Shown piece after piece: positions 31,279 through 40,609 of a stretch of 64,000 nt of DNA. This DNA comes from Nansenia antarctica (Eukaryota > Chordata > Actinopteri > Argentiniformes > Microstomatidae): positions 26,171,008 to 26,235,007 of the forward strand of contig OZ022351.1 in the NCBI GenBank assembly GCA_963989245.1. The letters are read 5' to 3'. The position numbers and the translations under genes are program-made. Within the stretch, counting starts at the first letter, position 1. The number at the start of each line of letters is the position of its first letter. The notes under the pieces were generated by a model. It was given only the letters and a program-made list of their open reading frames with translations. It ran no database searches and had not been told where the DNA came from.

Positions 31279-31352
31279 CTAGCCTGCCAGCTGGACGAGG
31301 CCGGCGATGCCGGGGAGGGTCCACCAGAAGCCACGCTCCATGTGCCACAGAT
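31279..31352 (-). CDS. Chromoshadow-LRR gene, probable terminal exon
   Basis: Minus strand, acceptor CTCCGTCAG. Two frames are possible. Phase 0, as expected from the preceding exon, reads ICGTWSVASGGPSPASPASS and stops near 31242. A second frame reads LWHMERGFWWTLPGIAGLVQ then LAG, stopping at 31279; it would need a different donor in the previous exon (ACCA|GTGAGG). Neither gives a standard LRR cap, so the C-terminus is uncertain and may be degenerate, or an exon may be missing. Confidence 0.4.
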
Positions 31353-31393
31353 CTGACGGAGGGAAAAAATACACACGAGACAGAAATACGTCA

Positions 31394-31546
31394 TGTTCCT
31401 TATCATTAGCCTCATAGCATAATTGCTGAGGTTGTGGCGATGGTTGGACAAGCATGGTCACCACAGAAAGACTGGAGTATAAAAGGTCGAAACAACGCAT
31501 GGTTCACTCCAGATTCATCCAACTCATTTCACCAGAGCAATATTGT
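31394..31546. mobile_element. MITE-related flank of the TAGCCTCATAGCATAATTGC family
   Basis: Begins TTAGCCTCATAGCATAATTG and contains 'GGTTGTGGCGATGGTT' and 'CATGGTTCACTCCAGATTCA', both repeated at 33040-33120. Confidence 0.6.
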
Positions 31547-31809
31547 TAGCCTCAAAGCATAATTGCCGAAATCATATTTTGGTCAAATTGAGATATCTGC
31601 CTAACTCTACTCTCCTAACACTGCTGATTCACTGTGCATTATTGCCTATGCCATCAGCCTATCAGAATGCTTGTTACATTCCAGAATCACTATCTGCCCA
31701 TCTCATGACCAAGTCATCTCTTTGACATTAGGCATGTTTGACACAACATACAAAGATGGCTCGGCTGACCACAAGTGAAGCATGACTTTATTATTATGCT
31801 ATGAGGCTA
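31547..31809. mobile_element. MITE, TAGCCTCATAGCATAATTGC family
   Basis: Ends TTAGCCTCAAAGCATAATTG and TATGCTATGAGGCTA are inverted repeats. The interior includes 'TCAGCCTATCAGAATGCTTG' and 'TCTCTTTGACATT'. Further copies: 33040-34500 (split by a LINE) and 34884-35114 (inverted). Confidence 0.85.
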
Positions 31810-31869
31810 ACGATATGTTACAACATGCAAGTACGTGATGAATGGTGTAGATGTTAATGAGTGGTTTGA

Positions 31870-31876
<7 letters not shown>

Positions 31877-31912
<36 letters not shown>
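31877..31912. repeat. (GT)n microsatellite
   Basis: About seventeen GT units directly abutting the donor side of the LRR exon at 31914. Confidence 0.93.
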
Positions 31913-31913
31913 C

Positions 31914-32024
31914 CTCACTGGTGATGCGCGTCCGGCTGAGGTTGAGGTTCAGTAGCCGTCCTTGGTCGACCAGGCCTCTATACACCACCTGGTCTCCCAC
32001 CTGGGTGCTGCCTAGTACTATGGC
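31914..32024 (-). CDS. Chromoshadow-LRR gene, LRR exon 8
   Basis: Minus strand, acceptor TTCTGCAG, donor AGTGAG|GTCACA, phase 0 to 0, 37 codons. AIVLGSTQVGDQVVYRGLVD, then a RLLNLNLSRTRITSE block that is a canonical L-x-x-L-N-L-S-x-T-x-I-T LRR. The domain order continues from the exon at 32267-32420 without a break. Confidence 0.75.
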
Positions 32025-32035
32025 CTGCAGAAGAG

Positions 32036-32130
32036 GAAGAGAGAGAGGGGGGGAGAGAGAGAGAGAGACAGAGAGAGACAGAGAGAGACAGACAGAGATA
32101 GAGAGAGACAGAGAGAGAGAGAGAGAGAAA
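32036..32130. repeat. (GA)n microsatellite
   Basis: GAGA/GACAGA tract providing the acceptor pyrimidine tract of the LRR exon at 31914-32024. Confidence 0.93.
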
Positions 32131-32266
32131 CACACAGTTTGGGTTTGAATACAGTTTGAACACATTCTATTTACAAACCCCTCATTTCAATCCTCCTATC
32201 TAATCTATAACATTAGACATCAGTCCATGGGGTGACAGGTGAAGCACACTACTACCACAACTCTAC

Positions 32267-32420
32267 CTGCAGGTGGGGCAGACAGTTGACCAGGGCGGCC
32301 ACCCCTCGGCTGGTGACGGCGGTGCGGTCCAGACGCAGCTCCAGCAGCTCCTGCAGGCTCCGCAGGGAGGGCAGCCCCGCGTCCGTCACCTGGGTGTTGC
32401 TGAGAGACAGCCTCTTCAGC
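32267..32420 (-). CDS. Chromoshadow-LRR gene, LRR exon 7
   Basis: Minus strand, acceptor GCTGCAG, donor CTGCAG|GTAGAG, phase 2 to 0. LKRLSLSNTQVTDAGLPSL, then a RSLQELLELRLDRTAVTSRG repeat and VAALVNCLPHLQ. It contains two complete LRRs of about 24 residues with the L-x-L-x-x-T-x-V-T pattern of AMN1/FBXL-like proteins. G+C is high relative to the flanking introns, as expected for a real exon. Confidence 0.82.
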
Positions 32421-32458
32421 CTGCAGCACCGGGAGAGACAGGAGAGGACCACAATCAC

Positions 32459-32769
32459 TTAACAGTAGAACAGCCGTGCCTTTTTTTACCTACTAAAAGA
32501 GCCGCGTCGAGGCGCCTCTTTAGAATGGGAATCTGCTATTTACACACAACGACCACTAGTTGGCCGCTTGTAAATTAGCCTGCTTCCTCCTACACAGAAA
32601 AACGGCAAAATCGGTTTATACTAGCTTATCCTGATTTCGAAAATGTAAGGATACTGGGTGGTAGAACGCACATATCTTGGAAAAGTCATGAAAGGAAGGT
32701 CCTGAAATTTGATCGAGTGCACTGCAAAGATATAACATATTTCTTTACTCATGGCTGTTCGAGTGTTAA
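32459..32769. mobile_element. TTAA-flanked piggyBac-like MITE
   Basis: TTAA-CAGTAGAACAGCCGTGCC at the left and ATGGCTGTTCGAGTG-TTAA at the right, with an interior shared with 27031-27271 (GGATACTGGGTGGTAGAACG). Inserted in an intron of the LRR gene. Confidence 0.82.
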
Positions 32770-33039
32770 ATCAATTCTCATTCTTTGCAATGACGGTGTT
32801 GTGACAGCAGGGGGCGTCTGGACATCAGCCGAGAGCAGGAGTCACACCAACCCTCTTCCTAGAGAGATGCAGGGTGTGTGGGGCTTTTGTTTTTTCAGCC
32901 CAGAGCTTAAACACCTTGTTCAACGAATCAACGTGTTGATAATTTACAATAGTTGAACCACCAGTGGCTAAACGCCAAATGACCATGGTTACTGGTTAGT
33001 GACCACTGAGCTAGAGCAAGAAACAGACTTATCGACCTC

Positions 33040-33207
33040 TGAGGTTGTGGTTGTGGTTGTGGCGATGGTTAGACTAGAGTAAAAGGCAGAAACAATGCAT
33101 GGTTCACTCCAGATTCATCCAACTCAAGTCATATTTTGGCCAAATTGAGATATCTGCCTAACTCTACTCTCCTAACACTGCTGATTCACTGTGCATCATT
33201 GCCTCTA
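33040..33207. mobile_element. MITE copy, left half (split by a LINE)
   Basis: Matches 31424-31640 but lacks the segment around 31535-31575. It is interrupted after 'GTGCATCATTGCCTC' by the L2-like LINE at 33208-34359 and resumes at 34360. Confidence 0.8.
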
Positions 33208-34359
33208 TGACACTGGGTCTCAGCACTGGGTCACCCCAGGGCTGCGTGCTAAGCCCCATCCTCTACAACCTCTACACCCACGACTTCACCCCCATCCACC
33301 CCAGCAACTACATCGTAAAGTTTGCAGACGACACCACCGTGGTGGGATGTATCTCGGGGGGGGACGAGGCGGCGTACAGGGATGAGGTAGAGCAATTGAG
33401 CAAGCTGTGCAAGGTTAACAACCTGCTGCTAAACAAGTCAAAGACCCAGGAATTCATCGTAGACTTCAGGAGGAAAAAGTCCGAGATCCTGCCCCTGCTC
33501 ATCGACGGAGAGAGCGTGGAGATAGTCTCAAACCTCCGATTCCTGGGACACAACATGCGGGATGACCTGGCCTGGAAGGACAACACTAAAGGCACCATCA
33601 AGAGGGCACAACAGCGGCTATACACCCTGAGATGCCTCAAGAAACAACACAGCAAGAAGGAGATGCTGGTGGACTTCTACCACGGCGCAGTGGAGAGCAT
33701 CCTCACCTTCGGCATCTCCAACTGGTTCCACAGCTGCACGGCAGCGGAGAGAAGCGAGCTACAGAGAGTCGTGAGAACAGCACAGAAGATCACCGGCGCC
33801 CCCCTCCCCTCTCTGGAGGAGCTGTACAAAACACGCTGTCTCAGGAGGGCCTCCAAGATCTCCAAGGACCCGACCCACCCTGGGCACGAACACTTTGTCA
33901 AGCTGCCCTCGAACAGGAGGTACAGGACCCCGGCCGCTAAGACAAACAGACTGAAGGACAGCTTCTACCACAGGGCCGTCAAGGCCCTGAACACAGAAAA
34001 GGCCTAAGTTCTGGGCCCAGGACAGTCCGGACGGATTGTATGGCAGCTAGTGCTGAGGCACAAACATGTACATTTTCAAGCCTGCAAACTGTGACACTTT
34101 AAAATAATGTGAAAAAATACTTTCTTGTGAAATATGACAACCCTAGTTGACTATCTGTGCAGTATAGTACAGTGGATTGTGTACATAGCCTCTATTGATG
34201 TAAACCAGCTCCTTACCTTCTTGTGATTTTATGCATCTATGCTTTTTTCTAAAATGTGTTTCTTTTTCCTTTCCTAAACACCAGGGGAGCCTCCCCTCCT
34301 AAATTTCGTTGTTTGGTACCTGTACTGTAGCAATGACAAATAAAGTCTATCTATCTATC
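33208..34359 (+). mobile_element. L2-like LINE with intact 266-residue RT fragment
   Basis: Plus strand. An uninterrupted frame (33207-34007) runs from SPQGCVLSPILYNLYTHDF through KFADDTTVVGCISGGDEAAY (catalytic FADD) to the C-terminal SFYHRAVKALNTEKA and stop. A short 3' UTR follows (ACCAGGGGAGCCTCCCCTCC), with a tail of CTATCTATCTAT. The tail differs from the (ATTC)n of the other copies, so this is a subfamily variant. It is 5'-truncated in the RT domain: no endonuclease and no mobility on its own. Confidence 0.92.
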
Positions 34360-34500
34360 AGCCTATCAGAATGCTTGTTTACATTCCAAAACCACTATCT
34401 GCCCAAGTCATCTCTTTGGCATTTTTGACACGACATACAAAGATGTCTCGGCTGACCACAAGTGAAGCATGACTTAGGCAATTATGGTATGAGGCTAACG
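34360..34500. mobile_element. MITE copy, right half
   Basis: Resumes the MITE at 'AGCCTATCAGAATGCTTG' after the LINE tail and ends GGTATGAGGCTAACG, the terminal inverted repeat. Confidence 0.8.
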
Positions 34501-34883
34501 ATATGGCATGGGCAAAAGCCAGGAGAACAAGTCTTGATTCAGACTGTCCGGCTGCTTTTCAGGCGACCGCAATGCGCAAATGCATGCCAAAGCTGACCAT
34601 TTCCTCTCACCGAAACTTCAAAACAATCTAAACAATCCCCTTGTTGACGGTTACATTTCCCTAGCTGGAAATAAAGAATGGTACAGAGCTTCCTTCATGC
34701 ATTGTTAAGGAGTCACGTAAAATCAGATTAGGCTGAAACGCTTGGGTTGTTTTAATGAGCTTTTCATTGCCTCTGGGTTCCTTGTCTGACTCTCTCAACG
34801 TTACTCAGGAGAATTCCCCGTTGGTTGATATCTGCAACCCTGTTAATTGTGCTTTTCTTGGTTAAATAAAGGTTATATATTGT

Positions 34884-35114
34884 TAGCCTCGTAGCATAAT
34901 TGCCTAAGTCATGCTTCACTTGTGGTCAGCCGAGCCATCTTTGTATGTAGTGTCAAAAATGCCAAAGAGATGACTTGGGCAGATAGTGATTTTGGAATGT
35001 AAAAAGGATTCTGATAGGCTGACGGCATAGGCAATAATGCACAGTGAGGCATTAAGTTAGGCAGATATCTCAATTTGGCCAAAATATGACTTAGCATAAT
35101 TGCCTAAGAGGCTA
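34884..35114. mobile_element. MITE, TAGCCTCATAGCATAATTGC family, inverted copy
   Basis: Complementary orientation to 31547-31809, with both inverted ends present (TAGCCTCGTAGCATAATTGC and GCATAATTGCCTAAGAGGCTA). Confidence 0.85.
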
Positions 35115-35130
35115 ATGATGTGATGGGTGT

Positions 35131-35270
35131 GTGTACTTGGTCATGGTGGTTATAGAGGGTTATATATCCTGGGTGTACATACCTGGTCATGGTGGTTATA
35201 GAGGGTTATATATGATGAGTGTATATGGTCATGGTGGTTATAGAGGGTTATATATCCTGGGTTTACATAC
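35131..35270. repeat. Minisatellite seeded by an exon-intron junction
   Basis: About three units of roughly 45-55 bp containing ACATACCTGGTCATGGTGG and TTATAGAGGGTTATATAT. On the minus strand each reads CCACCATGACCAG|GTATGT, the end of the adjacent LRR exon plus its donor. Confidence 0.9.
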
Positions 35271-35427
35271 CTGGTCATGGTGGCCAGCTGGGAGACCCCC
35301 TGGTCAGTGACGTGTGTGTAGTCGGTCAGGTCCAGCTCTGACAGCAGGGACAGTCTGGACAGGAAGTGCAGCCCGCTGTCTGTCACTGAGTGGCGACCAG
35401 GCAGGGTCAGCTGGGTCAGCCTCAGAC
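35271..35427 (-). CDS. Chromoshadow-LRR gene, LRR exon 6
   Basis: Minus strand, acceptor GTCCAG, donor GACCAG|GTATGT, phase 1 to 2. GLRLTQLTLPGRHSVTDSGL, then HFLSRLSLLSELDLTDYTHV and TDQGVSQLATMTR. Two LRRs; the final AG joins the G of the next exon to continue TMT-R-LKRLSLSN. Its donor sequence is tandemly copied into the intron at 35131-35270. Confidence 0.82.
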
Positions 35428-35470
35428 CTGGACACCACAGGACACACACACACACGTCAATGATCATATA

Positions 35471-35492
35471 CACACACACACACGTCAATGAT

Positions 35493-35540
<48 letters not shown>

Positions 35541-35660
35541 AGTGAATGATCATACACACATGAGAGAGAGGACACACACACACATGCACACTCACACAAG
35601 AGAGGACACACACACACACATTCTCACTCTGTCTCTGTCTCTCTCTCTCTCTGTCTCTCA
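35471..35660. repeat. (CA)n and CT microsatellites
   Basis: Long CA run at 35495-35536, further CA and CT blocks to 35660, ending in a CCCA run that abuts the donor of the exon at 35694. Confidence 0.92.
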
Positions 35661-35693
35661 CTCTCTCACATACACACACACCCACCCACCCAC

Positions 35694-35868
35694 CTGAGAT
35701 GATCTGGAGGGTGTGGTTGCCGTCGGTGACAGCGATGCCGGCCAGGCTGAGGGCAGAGAGGGAGGGGTGGGAGGCCAGGGGCTCCAGGGACGCCTCCCTC
35801 ACCCCCGTACCGTCCAGGTAGAGAGTCTGCAGGGCGGGCATCTCCGCCAGGGCCGACACCTCACTCAC
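35694..35868 (-). CDS. Chromoshadow-LRR gene, LRR exon 5
   Basis: Minus strand, acceptor CCCCAG preceded by a run of about twenty C residues, donor TCTCAG|GTGGGT, phase 0 to 1. VSEVSALAEMPALQTLYLDG, TGVREASLEPLASHPSLSA and LSLAGIAVTDGNHTLQIIS. Two LRRs with L-x-x-L-x-L-x-x-T-x-V spacing. Confidence 0.8.
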
Positions 35869-35893
35869 CTGGGGGGGGGGGGGGGGGGGGAGG
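35869..35893. repeat. Poly(G) run
   Basis: About 20 consecutive G residues directly at the splice acceptor of the exon at 35694-35868; likely length-unstable. Confidence 0.9.
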
Positions 35894-35967
35894 GGAGAGG
35901 CCGTTCACCATCATCATCAGGGTTACTGTCATTTGTGTGTGCTTTAGTATGTATGTATCTATACGTC

Positions 35968-36003
<36 letters not shown>

Positions 36004-36349
36004 TACCGTAGTGTGTTTGATGCTGAGCAGTCGTAGCTGTGTTGTATGTATGTATAAGTTGTGTATGTGTGTGTGTGTGTTACCTTAGTGTGTGTGATGC
36101 TGAGGAGTCGTAGCAGTGTTGTATGTGTGTATAAGTCGGGTGTGAGTGTGTGTGTGTGTGTGCTACCTTAGTGTGTGTGTGTGTGTGTGTGTTACCTTAG
36201 TGTGTGTGTGTGTGTGTGTGTTACCTTAGTGTGTGTGTGTGTTACCTTAGTGTGTGTGTGTGTGTGTGTTAGCTTAGTGTGTGTGTGTGTGTTACCTTAG
36301 TGTGTGTGTGTGTGTGTGTTACCTTAGTGTGTGTGTGTGTGTGTGTTAC
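35968..36349. repeat. GT-rich array with copies of an LRR exon 3' end
   Basis: GT runs punctuated by GTTACCTTAG motifs (minus strand CTAAG|GTAAC). At 36005-36046 and 36081-36120 the minus strand additionally repeats the last 30-35 bases of the adjacent exon (the region encoding LRLLSIKHTK) together with its donor. Confidence 0.9.
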
Positions 36350-36543
36350 CTTGGTGTGTTTGATGCTGAGCAGGCGTAGCTGGGGCACGCAGGCGGGCAG
36401 GGCTGCCAGGGTGGCCTCGGTCACGGCCGTCTGGTTGAGGCTGAGCTGGGTGAGGGAGGAGGGGGCCGCCTGCAGGTACAGCACCATGCCCACGTCACTG
36501 ACCTTGGTCTGGTCCAGGGACAGGAAGGACAGGCTCTTCAGGC
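36350..36543 (-). CDS. Chromoshadow-LRR gene, LRR exon 4
   Basis: Minus strand, acceptor CCCCCCAG, donor ACCAAG|GTAACA, phase 1 to 0. GLKSLSFLSLDQTKVSDVGM, VLYLQAAPSSLTQLSLNQT, AVTEATLAALPACVPQLRL and LSIKHTK. Three LRRs. Partial copies of its 3' end and donor are scattered through the following intron. Confidence 0.83.
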
Positions 36544-36602
36544 CTGGGGGGACGACATGGAGAGAGAGACACCAAAGGGTCGTTTTTTCAAGAGCGGAAT
36601 AA

Positions 36603-37190
36603 AGTCAAGTCAAGTCATGTTTATTTCTATATAGCACATTTACAACTACAAAACAGCCGCCCAAAGTGCTGAACAGATAGAACAGTAGTAAAGGAAAACA
36701 ACAAATAAAAATACACTAAAACTAAAACAAGTTGCAATAAGGAATACGACAGGTGCAGAAATAAAAGTGCAGAAAAGTGCAGTTGTCGGGAGGCAGGCTC
36801 ACCTCAGGTCAAAGGCCAGGGAGAAGAGGTGTGTCTTAGCTATGGGTTTAAAGGCCTTGATACTCTGGGCGGATCTGACATGGAGGGGGAGGCTATTCCA
36901 GAGCCTAGGGGGCTGCCTTTGGAGAAGGCTCTATCCCCTCTGGTTTTGAGCCTGGTCCTAGGGACCTCCAGCAGCAGCTGGTCAGCTGACCTTAGGGCTC
37001 TGGATGTATGGGGGTATAGTGGCGCAGGAGATCAGCCAAGTACGGAGGTGCCTGCCCGTTTAGTGATTTAAAAACAATCAAAAGTAATTTAAAATCAATG
37101 CGGAAGCGGACGGGGAGCCAGTGGAGTGAGGCCAGGATTGGGGTTATGTGGTCACGCTTCTTGGTGCCGGTGAGGAGTCGAGCTCAGTCC
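36603..37190 (-). mobile_element. Dispersed retroposon-like repeat
   Basis: Starts with AAGTCAAGTCATGTTTATTT and 'ATATAGCACATTTACAA', then 'CAAAGTGCTGAACAG' and a longer GC-richer part ending 'GTGGTCACGCTTCTTGGTGC'. This layout is typical of a common fish repeat read on its minus strand. No reverse-transcriptase motif is visible, so the class is uncertain. Confidence 0.6.
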
Positions 37191-37408
37191 AGAATAAAGA
37201 CCGTTGTTGTTGTTGTTGTAGTGAGTCGGAGCGGACAAAGGAAGCGGAGGCTGGGTACCGGTGAGAGCCCAGCGTGGCGCCGTTTCATTCACTGTTGACA
37301 TAGCAACCATCAACACTTCCTAATGCGCTACATACATCCCCCCTGCGTCACAACCTAGAGACCAGCGGTAAAGTAAAGTAGCGCCCACACACAATTCCCC
37401 ACAGCCAT

Positions 37409-37626
<218 letters not shown>

Positions 37627-37739
37627 CCACTGCGTCTGAGATGACCTGAGATGACCTGAGATGACCTGACCCCCTATTCACAATCACAAGGCTCATACCA
37701 AACCACACTTAACACAGTAGTGTGGCTGAGTGGCTGTCC

Positions 37740-37984
37740 GACCTGTAGACAGAGGTACCACACCCACCTGCAATGACAGAGGTACCACACCCACCTGTAA
37801 TGACAGAGGTACCTAACCACACCCACCTGTAATGACAGAGGTACCACACCCACCTGTAATGACAGAGGTACCACACCCACCTGTAATGACAGAGGTACCA
37901 CACCCACCTGTAATGACAGAGGTACCACACCCACCTGTAATGACAGAGGTACCACACCCACCTGTAATGACAGAGGTACCACAC
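37740..37984. repeat. 27-bp minisatellite carrying splice-donor copies, block 1
   Basis: About nine units of CCACACCCACCTGTAATGAC-AGAGGTA. On the minus strand each unit reads CATTACAG|GTGGGTGTGG, identical to the donor junction of the LRR exon at 39872. It is interrupted by a hAT element and resumes at 39784-39871. Confidence 0.95.
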
Positions 37985-38089
37985 TAGGGCTGCACGATTA
38001 ATCGATTTTAAATCGAAATCGCGATTTGAAATGATGCGATTAGCTAATCGCAAAGCCTGCGATTTGCCTGCGATTTTTTTTTTTTTTTT

Positions 38090-38287
38090 GTGCCATTTAG
38101 CAGACGCTTTTAATTCAAAGCGATTTACAATTACGAATTACAGGGACATTCCCCCTGGAGTAACTGAGGCCTAAGTGCCTTACTCAAGGGCACACTAGTA
38201 GTGGTGTGGTTTCAGGCGGGATTTGAACTCACAACCTTCCGATCACAAGTCCAACTCACTATCCACTAGAGTCGACCACCACTACCC
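38090..38287 (-). mobile_element. tRNA-derived SINE nested in the hAT element
   Basis: The complement begins with tRNA-like GTGGTCGACTCTAGTGGATA and a B box in GTTGTGAGTTCAAATCCCGC, continues CACTACTAGTGTGCCCTTGA, and ends with the AAAGCGTCTGCTAAATGGC tail and a poly(A) run (T-run on plus). The same SINE, plus strand, is at 50213-50405. Confidence 0.88.
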
Positions 38288-38511
38288 GTATGGGATACTT
38301 CATACAGCGCGTCGGATTCAACGTCAATGAACGTCAACGTCAATGAACGTCAATGTCAATGAACGTCAATGTCAATGAACGTCAATGTCAATGAACGCAC
38401 ACGCACAACAACAACATCGCACGTGAAACGCCCACGTTTCGGTAGCTAGCAACATTCATGGTGGATAAATGACTTCAGCAGAGCCAGAAGCAACGATTTA
38501 GTCCCGAAGAA

Positions 38512-38886
38512 AAACAGCACTTCTGTTGTAAGTATTTCGGGTTTAGGACGACAGATGTGCAACAAAAGCAGGTTTTGGGCACGACCTGTCGTGGAACAGT
38601 CGCTACATCCAGACGCAACGCCACAAACCTGTATCAGCACTTGAAAAAGTACCACGGGCAGCTCTATGACGGAGAGTTAAGTGAAAGTCCCGTAGCCCAG
38701 TCTAACGTTAAGCAAACTAGAGTTTTAGAGTCGTTTGCGGCTGTTACCCCGTATGAAAAGGGCTCACGAAGGCACCGTGAAATAACCAATTCCATCACTC
38801 ATTACCTCGCTAAAGACATGGTGTCTATTAACACTGTGAGCAACGAAGAGTTTAAAAAACTAATCCAAACGCTGGATAAAAGATAA
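38512..38886 (+). pseudogene. BED zinc-finger / hAT transposase N-terminus
   Basis: Plus-strand frame with YFGFRTTDVQQKQVL, then GTTCRGTVATSRRNATNLYQ and HLKKYHGQLYDG: a BED finger in which the first cysteine of the C-x2-C pair appears replaced by glycine. It continues ESFAAVTPYEKGSRRHREIT to DKR-stop. An upstream ATG (38459) is followed at once by a stop. It cannot encode an active transposase. Confidence 0.8.
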
Positions 38887-39783
38887 TGTGATTCCATCCC
38901 GCACGTACGGAGCTGAAACATGTGGAGTACTATGCAACAACAACCGATCTGCGGTCGAGCCGTGCACTTACATAGGCCTACATTACGACGAGTTGAAGAG
39001 CTTTATCTATTTCAATGTTTACAGAAAGGACCTATTCTTTTTTACTGGACATTTTTATTATCACTTTATTTAACTTGATTGCAGTATGTGCAATATTTAG
39101 ATGCTGCTCCTGAGCCATAATTAAATAACCTTGTTTGTAGAAAGGTCCTATTTTATTTTCGTTTGTTAAAAAAAATTTGACACTTGAGAGAAACAAAATG
39201 GCAGCTGTTTAAAAAAAACATACATAAATATGTTGTTCCAATTCATATCTTTTAAGTTCTCATCCTTGCATTAGAACAGTTTGATGGCATAAGAGCAGTT
39301 AACAGTTTGATGGTATCATGTGGTAATGCTCTCTGAAATTAGCCCATGATAGACAGATTCATCCAATCACCTGCCAAGTATTTTTTGAAAGTACCTGCCC
39401 TTTTCCAAACAGCTTCCAATTAAGCTTTCCTAGATGGTTGTGTGAAACAAACCACCTGAGTCAGGTTAGTAATGCTCCATCACATGTTTTAATCTGAAGC
39501 TTGATTTTAAAGCAACCCAACTTTAAAGCAACCCAATGTAAGTTTAGTTCTTTCACTCGTAGCTCGGGCAGTGGGGGTGCTAGAGGAGGGAGCCTCTAAG
39601 TCCCCTGAAGACGTACAAACAAACTGCACGTTGATACGACCTAGCCGGAGATATGGCCACACTTTACAAAAACTTCCTTTTTTTTTGCTATTTAAAAAAA
39701 TTCTAATCGCAAATTAAATCGCAATCGCAATATCTGTCCAAATAATCGCAATTCGATTTTTTTTCCCCAAATCGTGCAGCCCA

Positions 39784-39871
39784 CACCCACCTGTAATGAC
39801 AGAGGTACCACACCCACCTGTAATGACAGAGGTACCACACCCACCTGTAATGACAGAGGTACCACACCCAC
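39784..39871. repeat. 27-bp minisatellite carrying splice-donor copies, block 2
   Basis: Three more units of the array at 37740-37984, ending exactly at the donor of the LRR exon 39872-39970. Confidence 0.95.
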
Positions 39872-39970
39872 CTGTAATGTGCTGCAGGCACAGGTCAGTC
39901 AGCTTGCTACAGGAGGCCAGGTTCAGGTGTTGTAGTTTTAACAAGCTGGACAGGACAGAGAGACCGGCGT
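39872..39970 (-). CDS. Chromoshadow-LRR gene, LRR exon 3
   Basis: Minus strand, acceptor TTGTGCAG, donor TTACAG|GTGGGT, phase 1 to 1, 33 codons. DAGLSVLSSLLKLQHLNLAS, then CSKLTDLCLQHIT. One and a half LRRs of the cysteine-containing type (L-N-L-x-x-C-x-K-L-T-D). Its donor is the founder of the adjoining 27-bp minisatellite. Confidence 0.82.
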
Positions 39971-40209
39971 CTGCACAACAGGAAATAGAGGAAGAGAACG
40001 CTTAGCAACCAAATCATACAACAATAGACACCATGTCACCTGCTTACATCAACAGTTCACCTGCTTACATCAATAGTTTACCTCCGTAACTGTATTACTT
40101 TTATTGTTTTAGTACCTCATAAAACAGTGCATGGTGCAGGACTAGCTCCAATGAACCATTTCTGTAATGTAGCGCTTATCTTGATTTGGAAATAGGCTCA
40201 TGTTAGCAT

Positions 40210-40575
40210 GAATGAATGAATGATCTTTATTGTCATTGTACGGGTACAACGCAATTGAAATGCAAACCCTAGGTGCTAACGATCAACACAGTCCTAAAAT
40301 AATAAAAAAAACAAGAATAAGACATAAATAGACATAAATAGGGGGATAAGTAATCGGTAGGAATCTGAGAATGTATCTATTATGTAAACTTCTATACACT
40401 ATATGGCCTATTTACAGGGGGGTATATAGACAGGGGGGTGTTAGCATGTAACTATGTACTTTTATAAACATATAAACTAGTAACTTATATACAGTGTATG
40501 TAAACTTAACACAAGAATGTACCGGTAAACATATTGTAGGGTTATAGAACATTGCACATTTGTGCATGTTTGCTA
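40210..40575 (-). mobile_element. L2-like LINE 3' UTR fragment
   Basis: (TGAA)n then TGATCTTTATTGTCATTGTA, the complement of the L2-like 3' terminus, followed by AT-rich UTR; no coding part. Confidence 0.8.
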
Positions 40576-40609
40576 AGGAAGTATCAGAGCAGAGTGTGAG
40601 GTGATGTAC

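Larger units (their letters stand above)
37985..39783 (+). mobile_element. hAT element (BED-finger transposase remnant), internally deleted
   Basis: Inverted ends TAGGGCTGCACGATTAATCG and the complement of CCCAAATCGTGCAGCCCA. Inserted within the 27-bp minisatellite, with CCACAC repeated at both junctions, ambiguous because the target is tandem. It carries the N-terminal part of a ZBED-type transposase (38512-38886) and a nested SINE; the catalytic hATC region is gone. Confidence 0.87.

Noticed and set aside
33207..34007. 266-codon intact frame considered as a host gene
   Set aside because: Clear LINE reverse-transcriptase C-terminal half with a retroposon 3' tail; an element fragment, not a host gene.
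37674..38053. Frames encoding VPLSLQVGV or WYLCHYRWV repeats
   Set aside because: Translation of the 27-bp minisatellite; not a repeat protein, since the unit is a multiple of three only by chance and contains the splice donor.
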